From assembly GCF_024178315.1 (NCBI RefSeq), contig NZ_JAMZIK010000101.1, forward strand, positions 1 through 63,813: DNA of 63,813 bases, in the 5' to 3' direction. The notes below the pieces were generated by a model. That model saw nothing but the letters and a program-made list of their open reading frames with translations. It did no database searches and was not told the origin of the DNA. Origin of the DNA: Siccirubricoccus soli. Lineage in GTDB: Bacteria > Pseudomonadota > Alphaproteobacteria > Acetobacterales > Acetobacteraceae. Below, piece after piece: positions 50,516 through 58,567 of the stretch. Every line of letters starts with the position of its first letter. Position 1 is the first letter of the stretch. A program made the translations under genes and the position numbers.

Positions 50516-51411
50516 GCGGAAAGCGCTTCCTCCACGATGGCATTGTCCACGCAGGCGGTGAAGGGCGGGATGTGGCTCATGGCGCCGGCGGCGACCATGG
50601 CGCGGCCGAGCCGGGTCAGCGCCGCCTCCGGGAAGTGCGGGCCGGCGCCCCAGAGGTCGAGGCCCTGGTAGCGGGCGATGCCGCGCCGGAGGTGGTCCCC
50701 GGGCACATCGGGAAAGCGCGGGGCGAGGAGGGCGGCGACCTCGGCGGCCGGGGCGGCGCGGAGGAAGCGGAGCGATTCGTCCATGGCGCGGATCATCGCC
50801 ATGAGCTCCGGCCGGCGGGCCGCGATCCCGGCCTCCGTGGCGTAGAAGGCGGTGTAGGCGGTGAGGCCGCGGCTGGCCTGGGCGTGCAGCACGGCGCCGC
50901 CGGCATCCTCCACCCGGCAGGCGAAGGGCTCGAACATCTGCGCCAGGTCGAGCGTGCCGGCGGCGAGCGAAGCGGCGTTCTCCGCCATGGAGGGGCCGGC
51001 GGGTGGGGGCAGCGGGGGCAGCCCGGCCTCGGCCAGGTCGCCGGCCAGGCACCAGACCGGGGTCGGGACCTCGGACACCAGGCCGAGGCGGAGCCCGGCG
51101 AGATCGGCGAGCGAGAAGCCGGGACGCGGGGCCGGGCCCACCAGCAGGAAAGGGTCGCGCATCACCACGGCGCAGAAGCTGCGCAGCGTGCAGCCGGGGT
51201 CGCGGCTGCGCAGCAGCATGGGGCGCATCGGGCCGGACCAGGCGAGGTCCGCCTCCCCGGCCAGCAGCTTCGCGCAGGCGGCATCGGTGCCGCCGGCATC
51301 GACCATCCGCACCTCGACACCCTGGCGGGCGAAGGCGCCGCGCGCCTCGGCCAGGTAGAAGGGGGCGTAGAACAGCGCCCGGAAGGGCTCCAGCAGGGTC
51401 ATCGGGCGCAT
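50512..51411 (-). CDS. NMT1/SsuA-like binding protein without signal peptide
   Basis: 299-aa periplasmic-binding-protein fold of the NMT1/THI5-like type. MRPMTLLEPFRALFYAPFYLAEARGAFARQGVEV is the normal start of the mature domain; no signal peptide precedes it. An AGGAG is 7 bases before the ATG at 51411. Also LLAGEADLAWSGPMRPML and LRLGLVSEVPTP. If not exported, it could be an enzyme-like relative (as THI5 is) or a cytosolic sensor. Translationally coupled to a thioesterase, an unusual partner. No permease or ATPase is adjacent. Confidence 0.8.
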   Translation of the reverse strand: MRPMTLLEPFRALFYAPFYLAEARGAFARQGVEVRMVDAGGTDAACAKLLAGEADLAWSGPMRPMLLRSRDPGCTLRSFCAVVMRDPFLLVGPAPRPGFSLADLAGLRLGLVSEVPTPVWCLAGDLAEAGLPPLPPPAGPSMAENAASLAAGTLDLAQMFEPFACRVEDAGGAVLHAQASRGLTAYTAFYATEAGIAARRPELMAMIRAMDESLRFLRAAPAAEVAALLAPRFPDVPGDHLRRGIARYQGLDLWGAGPHFPEAALTRLGRAMVAAGAMSHIPPFTACVDNAIVEEALSA

Positions 51412-51618
51412 GCGGCGGCTCCTCGGCAGGGCCTCCATTATGCCGGGGAAGCGCGGCTCGCCCAGGAGGGGGCGCCGCCGGGCGCCGGCTGGGCACGCGG
51501 AATCCGGGCAAAACCGCGCATCCGGGCTTCGCCGCGGGGGCGCGCATGGCTATAGACCGCGGCAGGCAAGCCGCTTCATGCTGCGCCATCCGCATCCGAC
51601 CTCAGCCGAGTCCCCCGC

Positions 51619-52362
51619 TTGAGCCAGACGCTGCCCGAAACCTTCAGATTGCGTGCCGGCAATTTCAACCTGCTGGTGCTGCGGCTGCTGGACCCACGGC
51701 CGGAGGCGGTGCTGCCCGCCCTGGGCGACCAGTTTCGCCGGGCGCCCGGCTTCCTGCGCTTCGCCCCGATCGTCATCGGCCTCGGCGACCTCGAGGCCTC
51801 CCCGGACGAGGTGGATTTCCGCGGCCTGATCGAGGGGCTGCACGCGCTGGAGATCGTCCCCATCGGCACCAGCGGCGGCCAGCCGGCGATGCGCCAGGCG
51901 GCCCAGGCCGCGGGGCTGCCGCCGCTGCGCGCCGTCGGCGGCCGGGATGCCGAGGAGGCGCCGGGCCCCGTCCCCGCCGCGCCGGTGCCGGAACCCGCCG
52001 CGGCGCCGCTGCCGCCGCCGGTCGAGCCCGGGCGGCCGACCTTGCTGGTGACGGAACCGGTGCGGTCCGGCCAGCGGATCTACGCCGCGGGCGCCGACCT
52101 CATCGTCACCGCCACGGTCAATCCGGGGGCGGAGGTGATCGCCGACGGGCATGTCCATGTCTATGGCGCGCTGCGCGGCCGGGCCATCGCCGGGGCGCGG
52201 GACATGCCGGAGGCACGGGTCTTCGCCCTGAATTTCGACCCCGAGCTGATCGCCATCGCCGGCTTCTACGCGGTGCGGGAGCAGCTCGGGGACACCGCCT
52301 CCGGCCGGCCGACCCAGGTCTGGCTGGAGGGGGAGGAATTGCGCTTCGGACCGCTGGGCTAG
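51619..52362 (+). CDS. minC: septum site-determining protein MinC
   Basis: 247-aa inhibitor of FtsZ ring assembly. The N-terminal domain (about residues 1-105) has FRLRAGNFNLLVLRLLDP; a Pro/Ala linker follows; the C-terminal beta-helix (about 140-247) shows VRSGQRIYAAGADLIVTATVNPGAEVIADGHVHVYGALRGRAIAG and a terminal AIAGFYAV. The start appears to be TTG at 51619. Normally followed directly by minD, but here 714 bases and a palindromic element intervene. Confidence 0.93.
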   Translation: MSQTLPETFRLRAGNFNLLVLRLLDPRPEAVLPALGDQFRRAPGFLRFAPIVIGLGDLEASPDEVDFRGLIEGLHALEIVPIGTSGGQPAMRQAAQAAGLPPLRAVGGRDAEEAPGPVPAAPVPEPAAAPLPPPVEPGRPTLLVTEPVRSGQRIYAAGADLIVTATVNPGAEVIADGHVHVYGALRGRAIAGARDMPEARVFALNFDPELIAIAGFYAVREQLGDTASGRPTQVWLEGEELRFGPLG

Positions 52363-52477
52363 TGTCCTGCCCGCCAAGTTCGTGGGATTTCCCGCGGACG
52401 CAGCGGATCGGCAGGCCACTGAAGACAATGGCTGGTGGCCTGAGGACGAAGTCCGCGGGACTTCGACATCAGGACAC
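52362..52477. repeat. 116-bp nested palindromic element
   Basis: Begins at the last base of the minC stop. Ends are GTGTCCTG and CAGGACAC. Inside, CCGCGGAC pairs with GTCCGCGG, and in the centre CAGGCCAC pairs with GTGGCCTG around a loop of about 15 bases. The whole thus folds as one interrupted hairpin and has the form of a small MITE or transcription barrier. Confidence 0.65.
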
Positions 52478-53076
52478 CAGGGCGTGACCGGTTGAGGCCA
52501 AATCGGCCGAAACCCTGCGTCAGGCGACCGGATGGCGGCCGGGGCGGGATTGGGCCGGGCGACGTTCAACCGATCGCGCTCCGGCCTGCCGCCTGCGGCC
52601 GCCGCCGGGCACCCGGCGAACGGGCACCCGGCGAAGCGGCCGCCGGCAACAAAGGCTGGCGGCCCGGGAATGAAGCCCGTAGGACTTCGGGACCGGGCCG
52701 GTGACGCTGCCGCAGGAGGATGGATCGGGTGTGGATCCGTCGGCGCGGCGGCGGGCGGCCCGGGACGCCGCGGCGGTGGGCCGGCCGAGGGACGGCTTGG
52801 TCCGATCGGCGGTCGCTTCGGTCGGGCCAGGGGAATCGCCCGGCGGTGCCGCGGCGGGGGAATGGGTTGGGTTCGGGGCATGACCCGCAGGCCGGCCGAT
52901 GCCGGCGGGCAGGGACCTGCACCGGGCGAAAATGGTTTCAGGGAGGGTCGGCGGGGGAATCGCTCGCACGGGATGGAAGGTGGCGGAACCGGGGCCGGCG
53001 GCCCCGGCAGCCCGGCGCACATGCCCGGCGCGGCAGCTGCCCGCAGGCCGAGGGGATTCGAGAGGGGTATGCGTTC
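52478..53076. other. non-coding gap between minC and minD
   Basis: About 600 bases. A direct repeat GGGCACCCGGCGAA occurs twice near 52604-52634. Open frames are Gly/Arg/Pro-rich without start signals. GAGAGGGG before 53069 is the only ribosome-site-like element, serving minD. Confidence 0.5.
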
Positions 53077-53898
53077 ATGGCGCAAGTGATCGTCGTCACT
53101 TCGGGCAAGGGGGGCGTCGGCAAGACGACGACCAGCGCGGCCATCGCGACCGGGCTGGCGCAGCGCGGCAAGAAGACCGTGGTCATCGATTTCGACGTCG
53201 GGCTGCGCAACCTCGACCTCATCATGGGGGTCGAGCGCCGGGTGGTGTTCGACATCGTGAACGTCATCCAGGGCGAGGCGCGGCTGAACCAGGCGCTGAT
53301 CCGCGACAAGCGCACGGAGAACCTCTCCATCCTTCCGGCCTCCCAGACCCGGGACAAGGACGCGCTGACCAAGGAGGGCGTGGCCGAGATCATCGAGGAG
53401 CTCGGCAAGGATTTCGACTACATCCTCTGCGACAGCCCGGCCGGCATCGAGAAGGGGGCGCTGCTCGCCCTCTACTTCGCCGACGAGGCGATCATCGTCA
53501 CCAACCCGGAAGTCTCCTCAGTGCGGGATTCCGACCGCATCCTCGGCGTGCTGCAGAGCAAGTCCCGCCGGGCGGAGGAGAAGCGGGACAAGGTGAAGGA
53601 GCACCTCCTCGTCACCCGCTACGACGCGAACCGGGTGGAACGGGGGGAGATGCTGAAGCTTGAGGATGTGCGGGAGATCCTCGCCATCCCGCTGCTCGGC
53701 GTGGTCCCGGAGAGCGAGAGCGTGCTCAAGGCCTCCAACACCGGCACGCCGGTGATCATGGATGCCGAGAGCGTGGCGGGCCAGGCCTACAAGGATGCGG
53801 TGGGCCGGTTCCTCGGCGAGGAGCTGCCGCACCGCTTCCTCGAGCCGGAGAAGAAGCCGGGCATCTTCAAGCGTCTGTTCGGGGGGAGGGCGGCCTGA
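53077..53898 (+). CDS. minD: septum site-determining ATPase MinD
   Basis: 273-aa ParA/MinD ATPase. MAQVIVVTSGKGGVGKTTTSA carries the deviant Walker A with both lysines (KGGVGKT); DFDVGLRNLDLIMG and YILCDSPAGIEKGALLALYFADEAIIVTNPE follow. The C-terminal EKKPGIFKRLFGG is the amphipathic membrane-targeting helix. With ATP it binds the membrane, recruits MinC, and is released by MinE. The start ATG is at 53077. Overlaps minE by one base. Confidence 0.96.
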   Translation: MAQVIVVTSGKGGVGKTTTSAAIATGLAQRGKKTVVIDFDVGLRNLDLIMGVERRVVFDIVNVIQGEARLNQALIRDKRTENLSILPASQTRDKDALTKEGVAEIIEELGKDFDYILCDSPAGIEKGALLALYFADEAIIVTNPEVSSVRDSDRILGVLQSKSRRAEEKRDKVKEHLLVTRYDANRVERGEMLKLEDVREILAIPLLGVVPESESVLKASNTGTPVIMDAESVAGQAYKDAVGRFLGEELPHRFLEPEKKPGIFKRLFGGRAA

Positions 53899-54200
53899 TG
53901 AGCTGGCTGGATTTCTTCCGCAGCACCCGGAAGCCGGAGCCGGCCAGCGCCAGCGCGGCGAAGGAGCGGCTGCAGATCGTGCTGGCGCATGAGCGCATCG
54001 GCCGGACGCGGGAGGATTTCCTGCCACGGCTGCAGCAGGAGCTGGTGGCGGTGGTGGCGCGCTACGTGGCGATCGACCCGGGGAAGGTGGCCATCAACCT
54101 GGACCGGGGCGGGGACATGTCCACCCTGGCGATCGAGATCGAGCTGCCGGGGCCGAAGGGCGCGCCGGCGCCGCAGCAGGCGGCGGCGGCCGGGCGGTAG
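53898..54200 (+). CDS. minE: cell division topological specificity factor MinE
   Basis: 100-aa protein: an N-terminal membrane-binding start (MSWLDFFR), the anti-MinCD region with AAKERLQIVLAHERI near residues 20-34, then a dimer domain EELVAVVARYVAID-like and the DRGGDMSTLAIEIELP strand. An Ala/Gln-rich tail is added. Controls pole-to-pole oscillation of MinCD. TGATG overlap with minD. Confidence 0.95.
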   Translation: MSWLDFFRSTRKPEPASASAAKERLQIVLAHERIGRTREDFLPRLQQELVAVVARYVAIDPGKVAINLDRGGDMSTLAIEIELPGPKGAPAPQQAAAAGR

Positions 54201-54311
54201 GGGCGGGGCTGCGGGTTCAGCCGGCCCGACAGCCACGCCGGGGCCCAAGGACATGCCGGGGCCGGGAGCGGTGCCCTTTGCGGCGGGAGGGGCAGGGGGC
54301 GGCGACCCTGG

Positions 54312-56267
54312 TCAGGCCGCTGCGGCCACCGGCAGCGGCAGCTCCGACGCGACCAGGGCCAGCAGTACCCAGGGCTGGGTTTCCGAATTCGTCTCCCCGG
54401 CCACCGGGCTGGTCAGGTGCTCCACGCCCTCCGGCCTGCGCCGCGCGGTCGTCGCCAGCTGGTCCTGGCACAGGCGGATGAGGCGGCCGAGCCGGTCCCA
54501 TTCCTCCGTCAGCCAGGGCAGCCTGCCCTCCTGCCGGCGGGCGCGGACCTGCTTCAGCGCCCGCAGCAGCAGCCCGACCTTGTAGGTCCAGAAGGCGCCT
54601 TCCTCGTACAGGTGGCCATCCGGCTTGCGGGTGCGGACCACGATGGTGTCGAAGGGCAGGGCGATGTCGCCGCGCGGCACCGGCAGGGTGCCGAGGCGGA
54701 GCGCCAGCACGGCGCGACGCAGCGCGGGCGGCACCCGCGCGTCGCAGCCCGGCCGGGCCAGCCTTGCCAGGGCGAGGATCGCCGCCGCCTGGCAGTCCAG
54801 ATGCGCGACGATGCCGCCGGTATCGATGAACAGCCCGTCATTCTCGCCGCCCTGCTGGCGCTGCAGCAGCATGTCCAGCGCCGCCTCCCGCGCCAGCCGG
54901 TAGCGCCCCTCGCCGCTCGCCTGCAGCATGGTGTCGAGCGCCAGGATGGCGAAGGACATGCCGCGGACGAAGATCGCGGGGCCCGGCGCCTCGGCCGGGG
55001 CGGTGCTGGCGAAGAAGGCCTCCAGGTGCCGGTCGAACCAAGCGCGCAGCGTCGCCAGCTTCTCCGGCGGCACGGGATGCCGGTAGAGGCCGAGCGTGCC
55101 GCTCGCCCAGTAGGTGGCGATGGCGTTCAGCTCCGCGCCGTAGTCGTAGCTCGCGCTCGGGTCGATGCAGGGATGCTCGGCCGGCGCCTGGAGCGGCGCC
55201 TCCAGCCCGGGCGTCGGCACCAGCGTGCCGCCGGTGACCAGCAGGCGGTTCTCCTCGATGGCGAATTCGCTGCCCGGCCCGACCGTCCCCGCCTCGTAGC
55301 GGGTGACGCACCAGTGCAGCCGGCCGGACTCGGTGACGGTGGCGCTGACGCTCCGCACCCGCTCCGGCTGCTGCGGCCGGATGTGCAGCGCATGGGCGTA
55401 GCCGGCCAGCCCGCCTTCCTGGAGCACGAGCTGGCGGAAGGGCCCATGATGCACATAGGCTTGGCCGGTGGCCGGCAGTGCTGGGGAGGCGTAGCCGGCT
55501 TCGGTGCCGATGCGGCAATGCCGCGGCTGGTCCGAGAGGGCGTCGCTGCCCGTGCTGAGACGCACCGATTTCAGGGTCACGCCGGGCTCCGGCCGCAGCC
55601 GCACCGTCAGGCGGATGACCGGGCTGTCGGCGCGGACCGCGTATTCGTAGCGCAGCGTCGCCACCTTCTCCGTGCGGTTGCCGAAAAGGGCCGCAGGCGC
55701 GATCAGTGTGCTCTCGTGGAAGAGGATCACGCCTTCGGCGGTCCGCTCCACGCCGCAATCGGTGATCGTGTCCTCGACATCCAGGCACTGGGCGCGGCCA
55801 TGGATGGTGAACTCGATCAGGTTGCCGGTATGGGCGGCCGCCACCCGGTCGCGATCGTCGTTGAACCGGCCGGATTGCAGGATGACGCCGCGCCGGAGGT
55901 CCCCGTGCAGGCTGTGGAAGGGGGTGAGGAGGCGGAAATCCTCCGGCTGCGCCTGTTGCAGCTTGAGCTGCGGCTCCGCCAGGCGGCGCCAGATCAGGTC
56001 CGTGGAGGACATGCCGAGGACGAAGTCGAGGATCCGGTCGGTGAATTCCGGATCGGCGTTGCGGATGGCGGGCAGGGCCAGCAATTCCAGCGCCTTGGCG
56101 TTGTCGTCCGTCCAGTACCAGCGGCTGTCGTTGAAGGGCTGCGCGGTTTCGGCCAGGGCCAGGGCGGGCGCGCCCCGCAGCGTCACCGGCTTGGCGAGCT
56201 GCGCCTTGAGGAAGGCGAGGCCGGCCGCGACGGGGTCGGCCGGGGGCAGGGCGGGCGGCAGGCTCAT
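54312..56267 (-). CDS. large protein of unknown function, possible alpha/alpha-toroid
   Basis: 651-aa protein, start ATG 56267 (MSLPPALPPADPV). No signal peptide, membrane span or known catalytic motif is recognised. The N-terminal third has RWYWTDDNAKALELLALPAI, the middle is beta-rich (repeated V-R-L-T and G-R-L-W strands, with AQCLDVEDTITDCGVERT), and the C-terminal third has helical repeats such as DGLFIDTGGIVAHLDCQAAAILALARLA and GAFWTYKVGLLLRALKQV. That beta-domain plus helical-toroid order is seen in some carbohydrate-active enzymes, so a glycan role is possible but unproven. Codon bias is fully normal, which supports it being a real gene. Confidence 0.75.
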   Translation of the reverse strand: MSLPPALPPADPVAAGLAFLKAQLAKPVTLRGAPALALAETAQPFNDSRWYWTDDNAKALELLALPAIRNADPEFTDRILDFVLGMSSTDLIWRRLAEPQLKLQQAQPEDFRLLTPFHSLHGDLRRGVILQSGRFNDDRDRVAAAHTGNLIEFTIHGRAQCLDVEDTITDCGVERTAEGVILFHESTLIAPAALFGNRTEKVATLRYEYAVRADSPVIRLTVRLRPEPGVTLKSVRLSTGSDALSDQPRHCRIGTEAGYASPALPATGQAYVHHGPFRQLVLQEGGLAGYAHALHIRPQQPERVRSVSATVTESGRLHWCVTRYEAGTVGPGSEFAIEENRLLVTGGTLVPTPGLEAPLQAPAEHPCIDPSASYDYGAELNAIATYWASGTLGLYRHPVPPEKLATLRAWFDRHLEAFFASTAPAEAPGPAIFVRGMSFAILALDTMLQASGEGRYRLAREAALDMLLQRQQGGENDGLFIDTGGIVAHLDCQAAAILALARLARPGCDARVPPALRRAVLALRLGTLPVPRGDIALPFDTIVVRTRKPDGHLYEEGAFWTYKVGLLLRALKQVRARRQEGRLPWLTEEWDRLGRLIRLCQDQLATTARRRPEGVEHLTSPVAGETNSETQPWVLLALVASELPLPVAAAA

Positions 56268-56531
56268 GCGGGCGGTGGTTCCGGCTGGCGGCAGGTGGTG
56301 GGTGGGGCCGGGGCCGGCCGCCGGGCGGAGATGGTATCGCGGGAGGGGGGGGGCGTGCCAGAGCGGCATGGCGCCCGACCTCCCGCCTCCGCCCCGCGCC
56401 GGGGGCCGGCGGCGGGAAGCGGCAGGCCCGGGAGCGCGATCCGCGGGCGCCGGGGGAAGCCGGCCGGCGACAGAGGGGAGGGCACTGCCGCCGGGCATCG
56501 ACAGCCGCGGCGGAGCCATTAGGCTGCCGGC

Positions 56532-57608
56532 ATGTTCAGCGATCCCTCCCCGGGCCCGGCGCCCGGCTTCGATCCCGCCGCGCTGCAGGCGGCGGTCGAT
56601 TTCGCCCTGGCGCATGAGACGCCCTGGCCGCGCGACCTGCGTGCCCATATCGAGGCCGGCTATTTCGAGGCGCCGCCGGACAACGCCATCCTCGGCCGCA
56701 CCGCGCCGCGCGGGGCGCCGAACGGGCTGGTGCTGCGCCAGGGCAGGTTGGCGGCGCGCTGGGGCGACACCTGGCAGGTGGACATGACCTTCAGCGTGGC
56801 GAAGAGCTACCTGGCGATGCTGGCCGGGCTGGCGGTGGGGGATGGGCTGATCCCGGACCTCGACGCGCCGGTGCGGCGGCTGGTGGATGATGGCGGCTTC
56901 GAGGGGGCGCAGAATGCCGGCATCACTTGGCGGCACCTGCTGCAGAACACCTCCGAGTGGGAGGGGGAGCTGTTCGGCAAGTCCGACCTCATCGACCGCG
57001 GGCGGAACCTGGTGGTGGAGGGGCGGGGACAGAAGGGGCTGCCGAGGCCGCTGCAGCCACCGGGCGCGTATTGGGAATACAATGACGTCCGGGTGAACCG
57101 GCTGTCGCTCGCCCTGCTCCGGGTGTTCGGCAGGCCGCTGCCGGAGGTGTTCGCCGAGCGGATCATGCGGCCGATTGGCGCTTCCGACGATTGGCGCTGG
57201 GAGGGGTACGAGACCTCCTGGGTCGAGATCGGCGGGCGGCTTGTGCAGAGCGTCTCCGGCGGCGGGCATTGGGGCGGCGGGGTGTTCATCCATGCCGAGG
57301 ATCAGGCGCGGATCGGCCAGCTCTGCCTGCAGGACGGGGTGTGGGAGGGGCGGCGGCTGCTGCCGGAGGGCTGGGTGGCCGCCTGCCGCACGCCCTGCGC
57401 GCTGAACCCACATTACGGGCTGCTGTGGTGGCTGAACACCGGTCGCACGCGCTGGCCGGCGGCGAGCGAGGGGAGCTTCTGCTTCTCCGGCGCCGGCGGG
57501 AACATCACCTGGGTGGATCCCGAAAGCGGGGTGGTGGCAGTGCTGCGCTGGGTGGACCCGACGCAGCTCAACGGGTTCATGGAGAGGGTGGGGCAGGCGC
57601 TGCGCTAG
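56532..57608 (+). CDS. serine hydrolase, class C beta-lactamase-like family
   Basis: 358-aa cytosolic penicillin-binding-fold protein. The SxxK motif is SVAK with Ser near residue 88. The second motif reads Y-N-D near 183-185 instead of the usual YxN. HWGGG near residue 245 stands where KTG/HxG occurs. Esterase or peptidase activity is more likely than beta-lactam hydrolysis, as no signal peptide is present. Divergent from the unknown 651-aa gene. Confidence 0.82.
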   Translation: MFSDPSPGPAPGFDPAALQAAVDFALAHETPWPRDLRAHIEAGYFEAPPDNAILGRTAPRGAPNGLVLRQGRLAARWGDTWQVDMTFSVAKSYLAMLAGLAVGDGLIPDLDAPVRRLVDDGGFEGAQNAGITWRHLLQNTSEWEGELFGKSDLIDRGRNLVVEGRGQKGLPRPLQPPGAYWEYNDVRVNRLSLALLRVFGRPLPEVFAERIMRPIGASDDWRWEGYETSWVEIGGRLVQSVSGGGHWGGGVFIHAEDQARIGQLCLQDGVWEGRRLLPEGWVAACRTPCALNPHYGLLWWLNTGRTRWPAASEGSFCFSGAGGNITWVDPESGVVAVLRWVDPTQLNGFMERVGQALR

Positions 57609-57622
57609 GTATTATGCTTCCT

Positions 57623-57669
57623 GGAGCAAGAAATCCGACCAGCTGATTCCACCTGATCGGATATCGCTC
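57623..57669. repeat. single imperfect hairpin, GGAGC...GCTC
   Basis: A 47-base inverted repeat, with ATCCGACCAGCTG opposite CACCTGATCGGAT around ATTC, bounded by GGAGC and GCTC. It resembles one half of the 105-bp elements in its GAGC/GCTC bounds but not in stem sequence. It lies between two convergent genes and may act as terminator. Confidence 0.5.
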
Positions 57670-57758
57670 GGGGCGGAGGGGCCGGGCCTCGCCCGCCCGG
57701 CTTGCCCATCGGATGGCGCGGCTGGCGCCGCTCGCGCGGGGCCGCGCGCCCTGGATGG

Positions 57759-58235
57759 TCACGCGCCGGGCGGCGGCCGCGTCGCGTCCAGCGCCGCCTG
57801 CAGCATCCAGGCCGCCGCCGCCCGGTCCACCACCTGGGCGCGCTTGGCGCGGGTGAGGTCCGCCTCCGTCACCAGCATCCGGTTCACCGCAGCCGAGGAG
57901 AGACGCTCATCCCACAGCGCCGCCGGCAGGCCGGTGGCCGCGCTCATGGCCAGGCTCCAATCCTTCGCCGCCTGGGCCGCCGGGCCGAAGCTGCCATCCA
58001 TGCCGAGCGGCAGCCCGACCACCAGCCCGCCCGCCCCTTCCTTCCGCGCAATGGCCGCGACCTCCGCCGCATTGGCCGCCAGCTTGCCCCGCTTCAGCAC
58101 CGCATAGGGGCTGGCGAGCAGCAGCAGCACGTCGGAGAGGGCGACGCCGATCTGCTTCGCCCCAGGGTCGAGGCCGATGAGCCTTTGTCCCCGCGGCAGG
58201 GCGGCCCGGAGGTCCCTCAGGTTGAAGAGCGCCAT
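57759..58235 (-). CDS. ruvX: Holliday junction resolvase-like RuvX/YqgF
   Basis: 158-aa RNase-H-fold protein, start ATG 58235. Catalytic acid in RLIGLDPGAKQIGVALSD near residues 18-35, GLVVGLPLGMDGSFGPAAQ with the conserved glycines, WDERLSSAAVNRML and the final acid in VVDRAAAAWMLQ. In E. coli YqgF acts on 16S rRNA 5' maturation. Divergent from gatC with 43 bases between starts. Confidence 0.93.
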   Translation of the reverse strand: MALFNLRDLRAALPRGQRLIGLDPGAKQIGVALSDVLLLLASPYAVLKRGKLAANAAEVAAIARKEGAGGLVVGLPLGMDGSFGPAAQAAKDWSLAMSAATGLPAALWDERLSSAAVNRMLVTEADLTRAKRAQVVDRAAAAWMLQAALDATRPPPGA

Positions 58236-58278
58236 GCCGGGCCTTATAGCCCTCATATCGCTTGCTACGGGAACCCCC

Positions 58279-58566
58279 ATGTCGCTCGATACCGCCACCA
58301 TCCGGCGCATCGCCTCGCTGGCCCGCATCCGGCTGGAAGAGGAGGAGGTCGGCCGCATGCAGGCGGAGCTGAACGGCATCCTCGGCTGGATCGAGCAATT
58401 GCAGTCGGTGGACACCGAGGGCGTGGAGCCCATGGCCGGCGGCGGTGCCGTCTCCCTGCGCATGCGGGAGGATGTCGTGACCGATGGCGGCATCCCGGAG
58501 CAGGTGCTGGCCAATGCGCCGGACCGCGAGGGCGAATATTTCGGCGTGCCGAAGGTGGTGGAATAA
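58279..58566 (+). CDS. gatC: Asp-tRNA(Asn)/Glu-tRNA(Gln) amidotransferase subunit C
   Basis: 95-aa structural subunit. [25 protein letters not shown] and [23 protein letters not shown] are the family landmarks; [12 protein letters not shown] is in the C-terminal half. Two bases separate its stop from the gatA ATG. Confidence 0.95.
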   Translation: MSLDTATIRRIASLARIRLEEEEVGRMQAELNGILGWIEQLQSVDTEGVEPMAGGGAVSLRMREDVVTDGGIPEQVLANAPDREGEYFGVPKVVE

Positions 58567-58567
58567 G

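Noticed and set aside
52532-53089. Gly/Arg-rich frame in the minC-minD gap as a new gene
   Set aside because: Low-complexity composition, no ribosome site, and it overlaps the minD start out of frame.
54312-57413. 1033-codon minus-strand frame extending the 651-aa unknown gene upstream
   Set aside because: The added part is antisense to the serine hydrolase gene; the ATG at 56267 is the sensible start.
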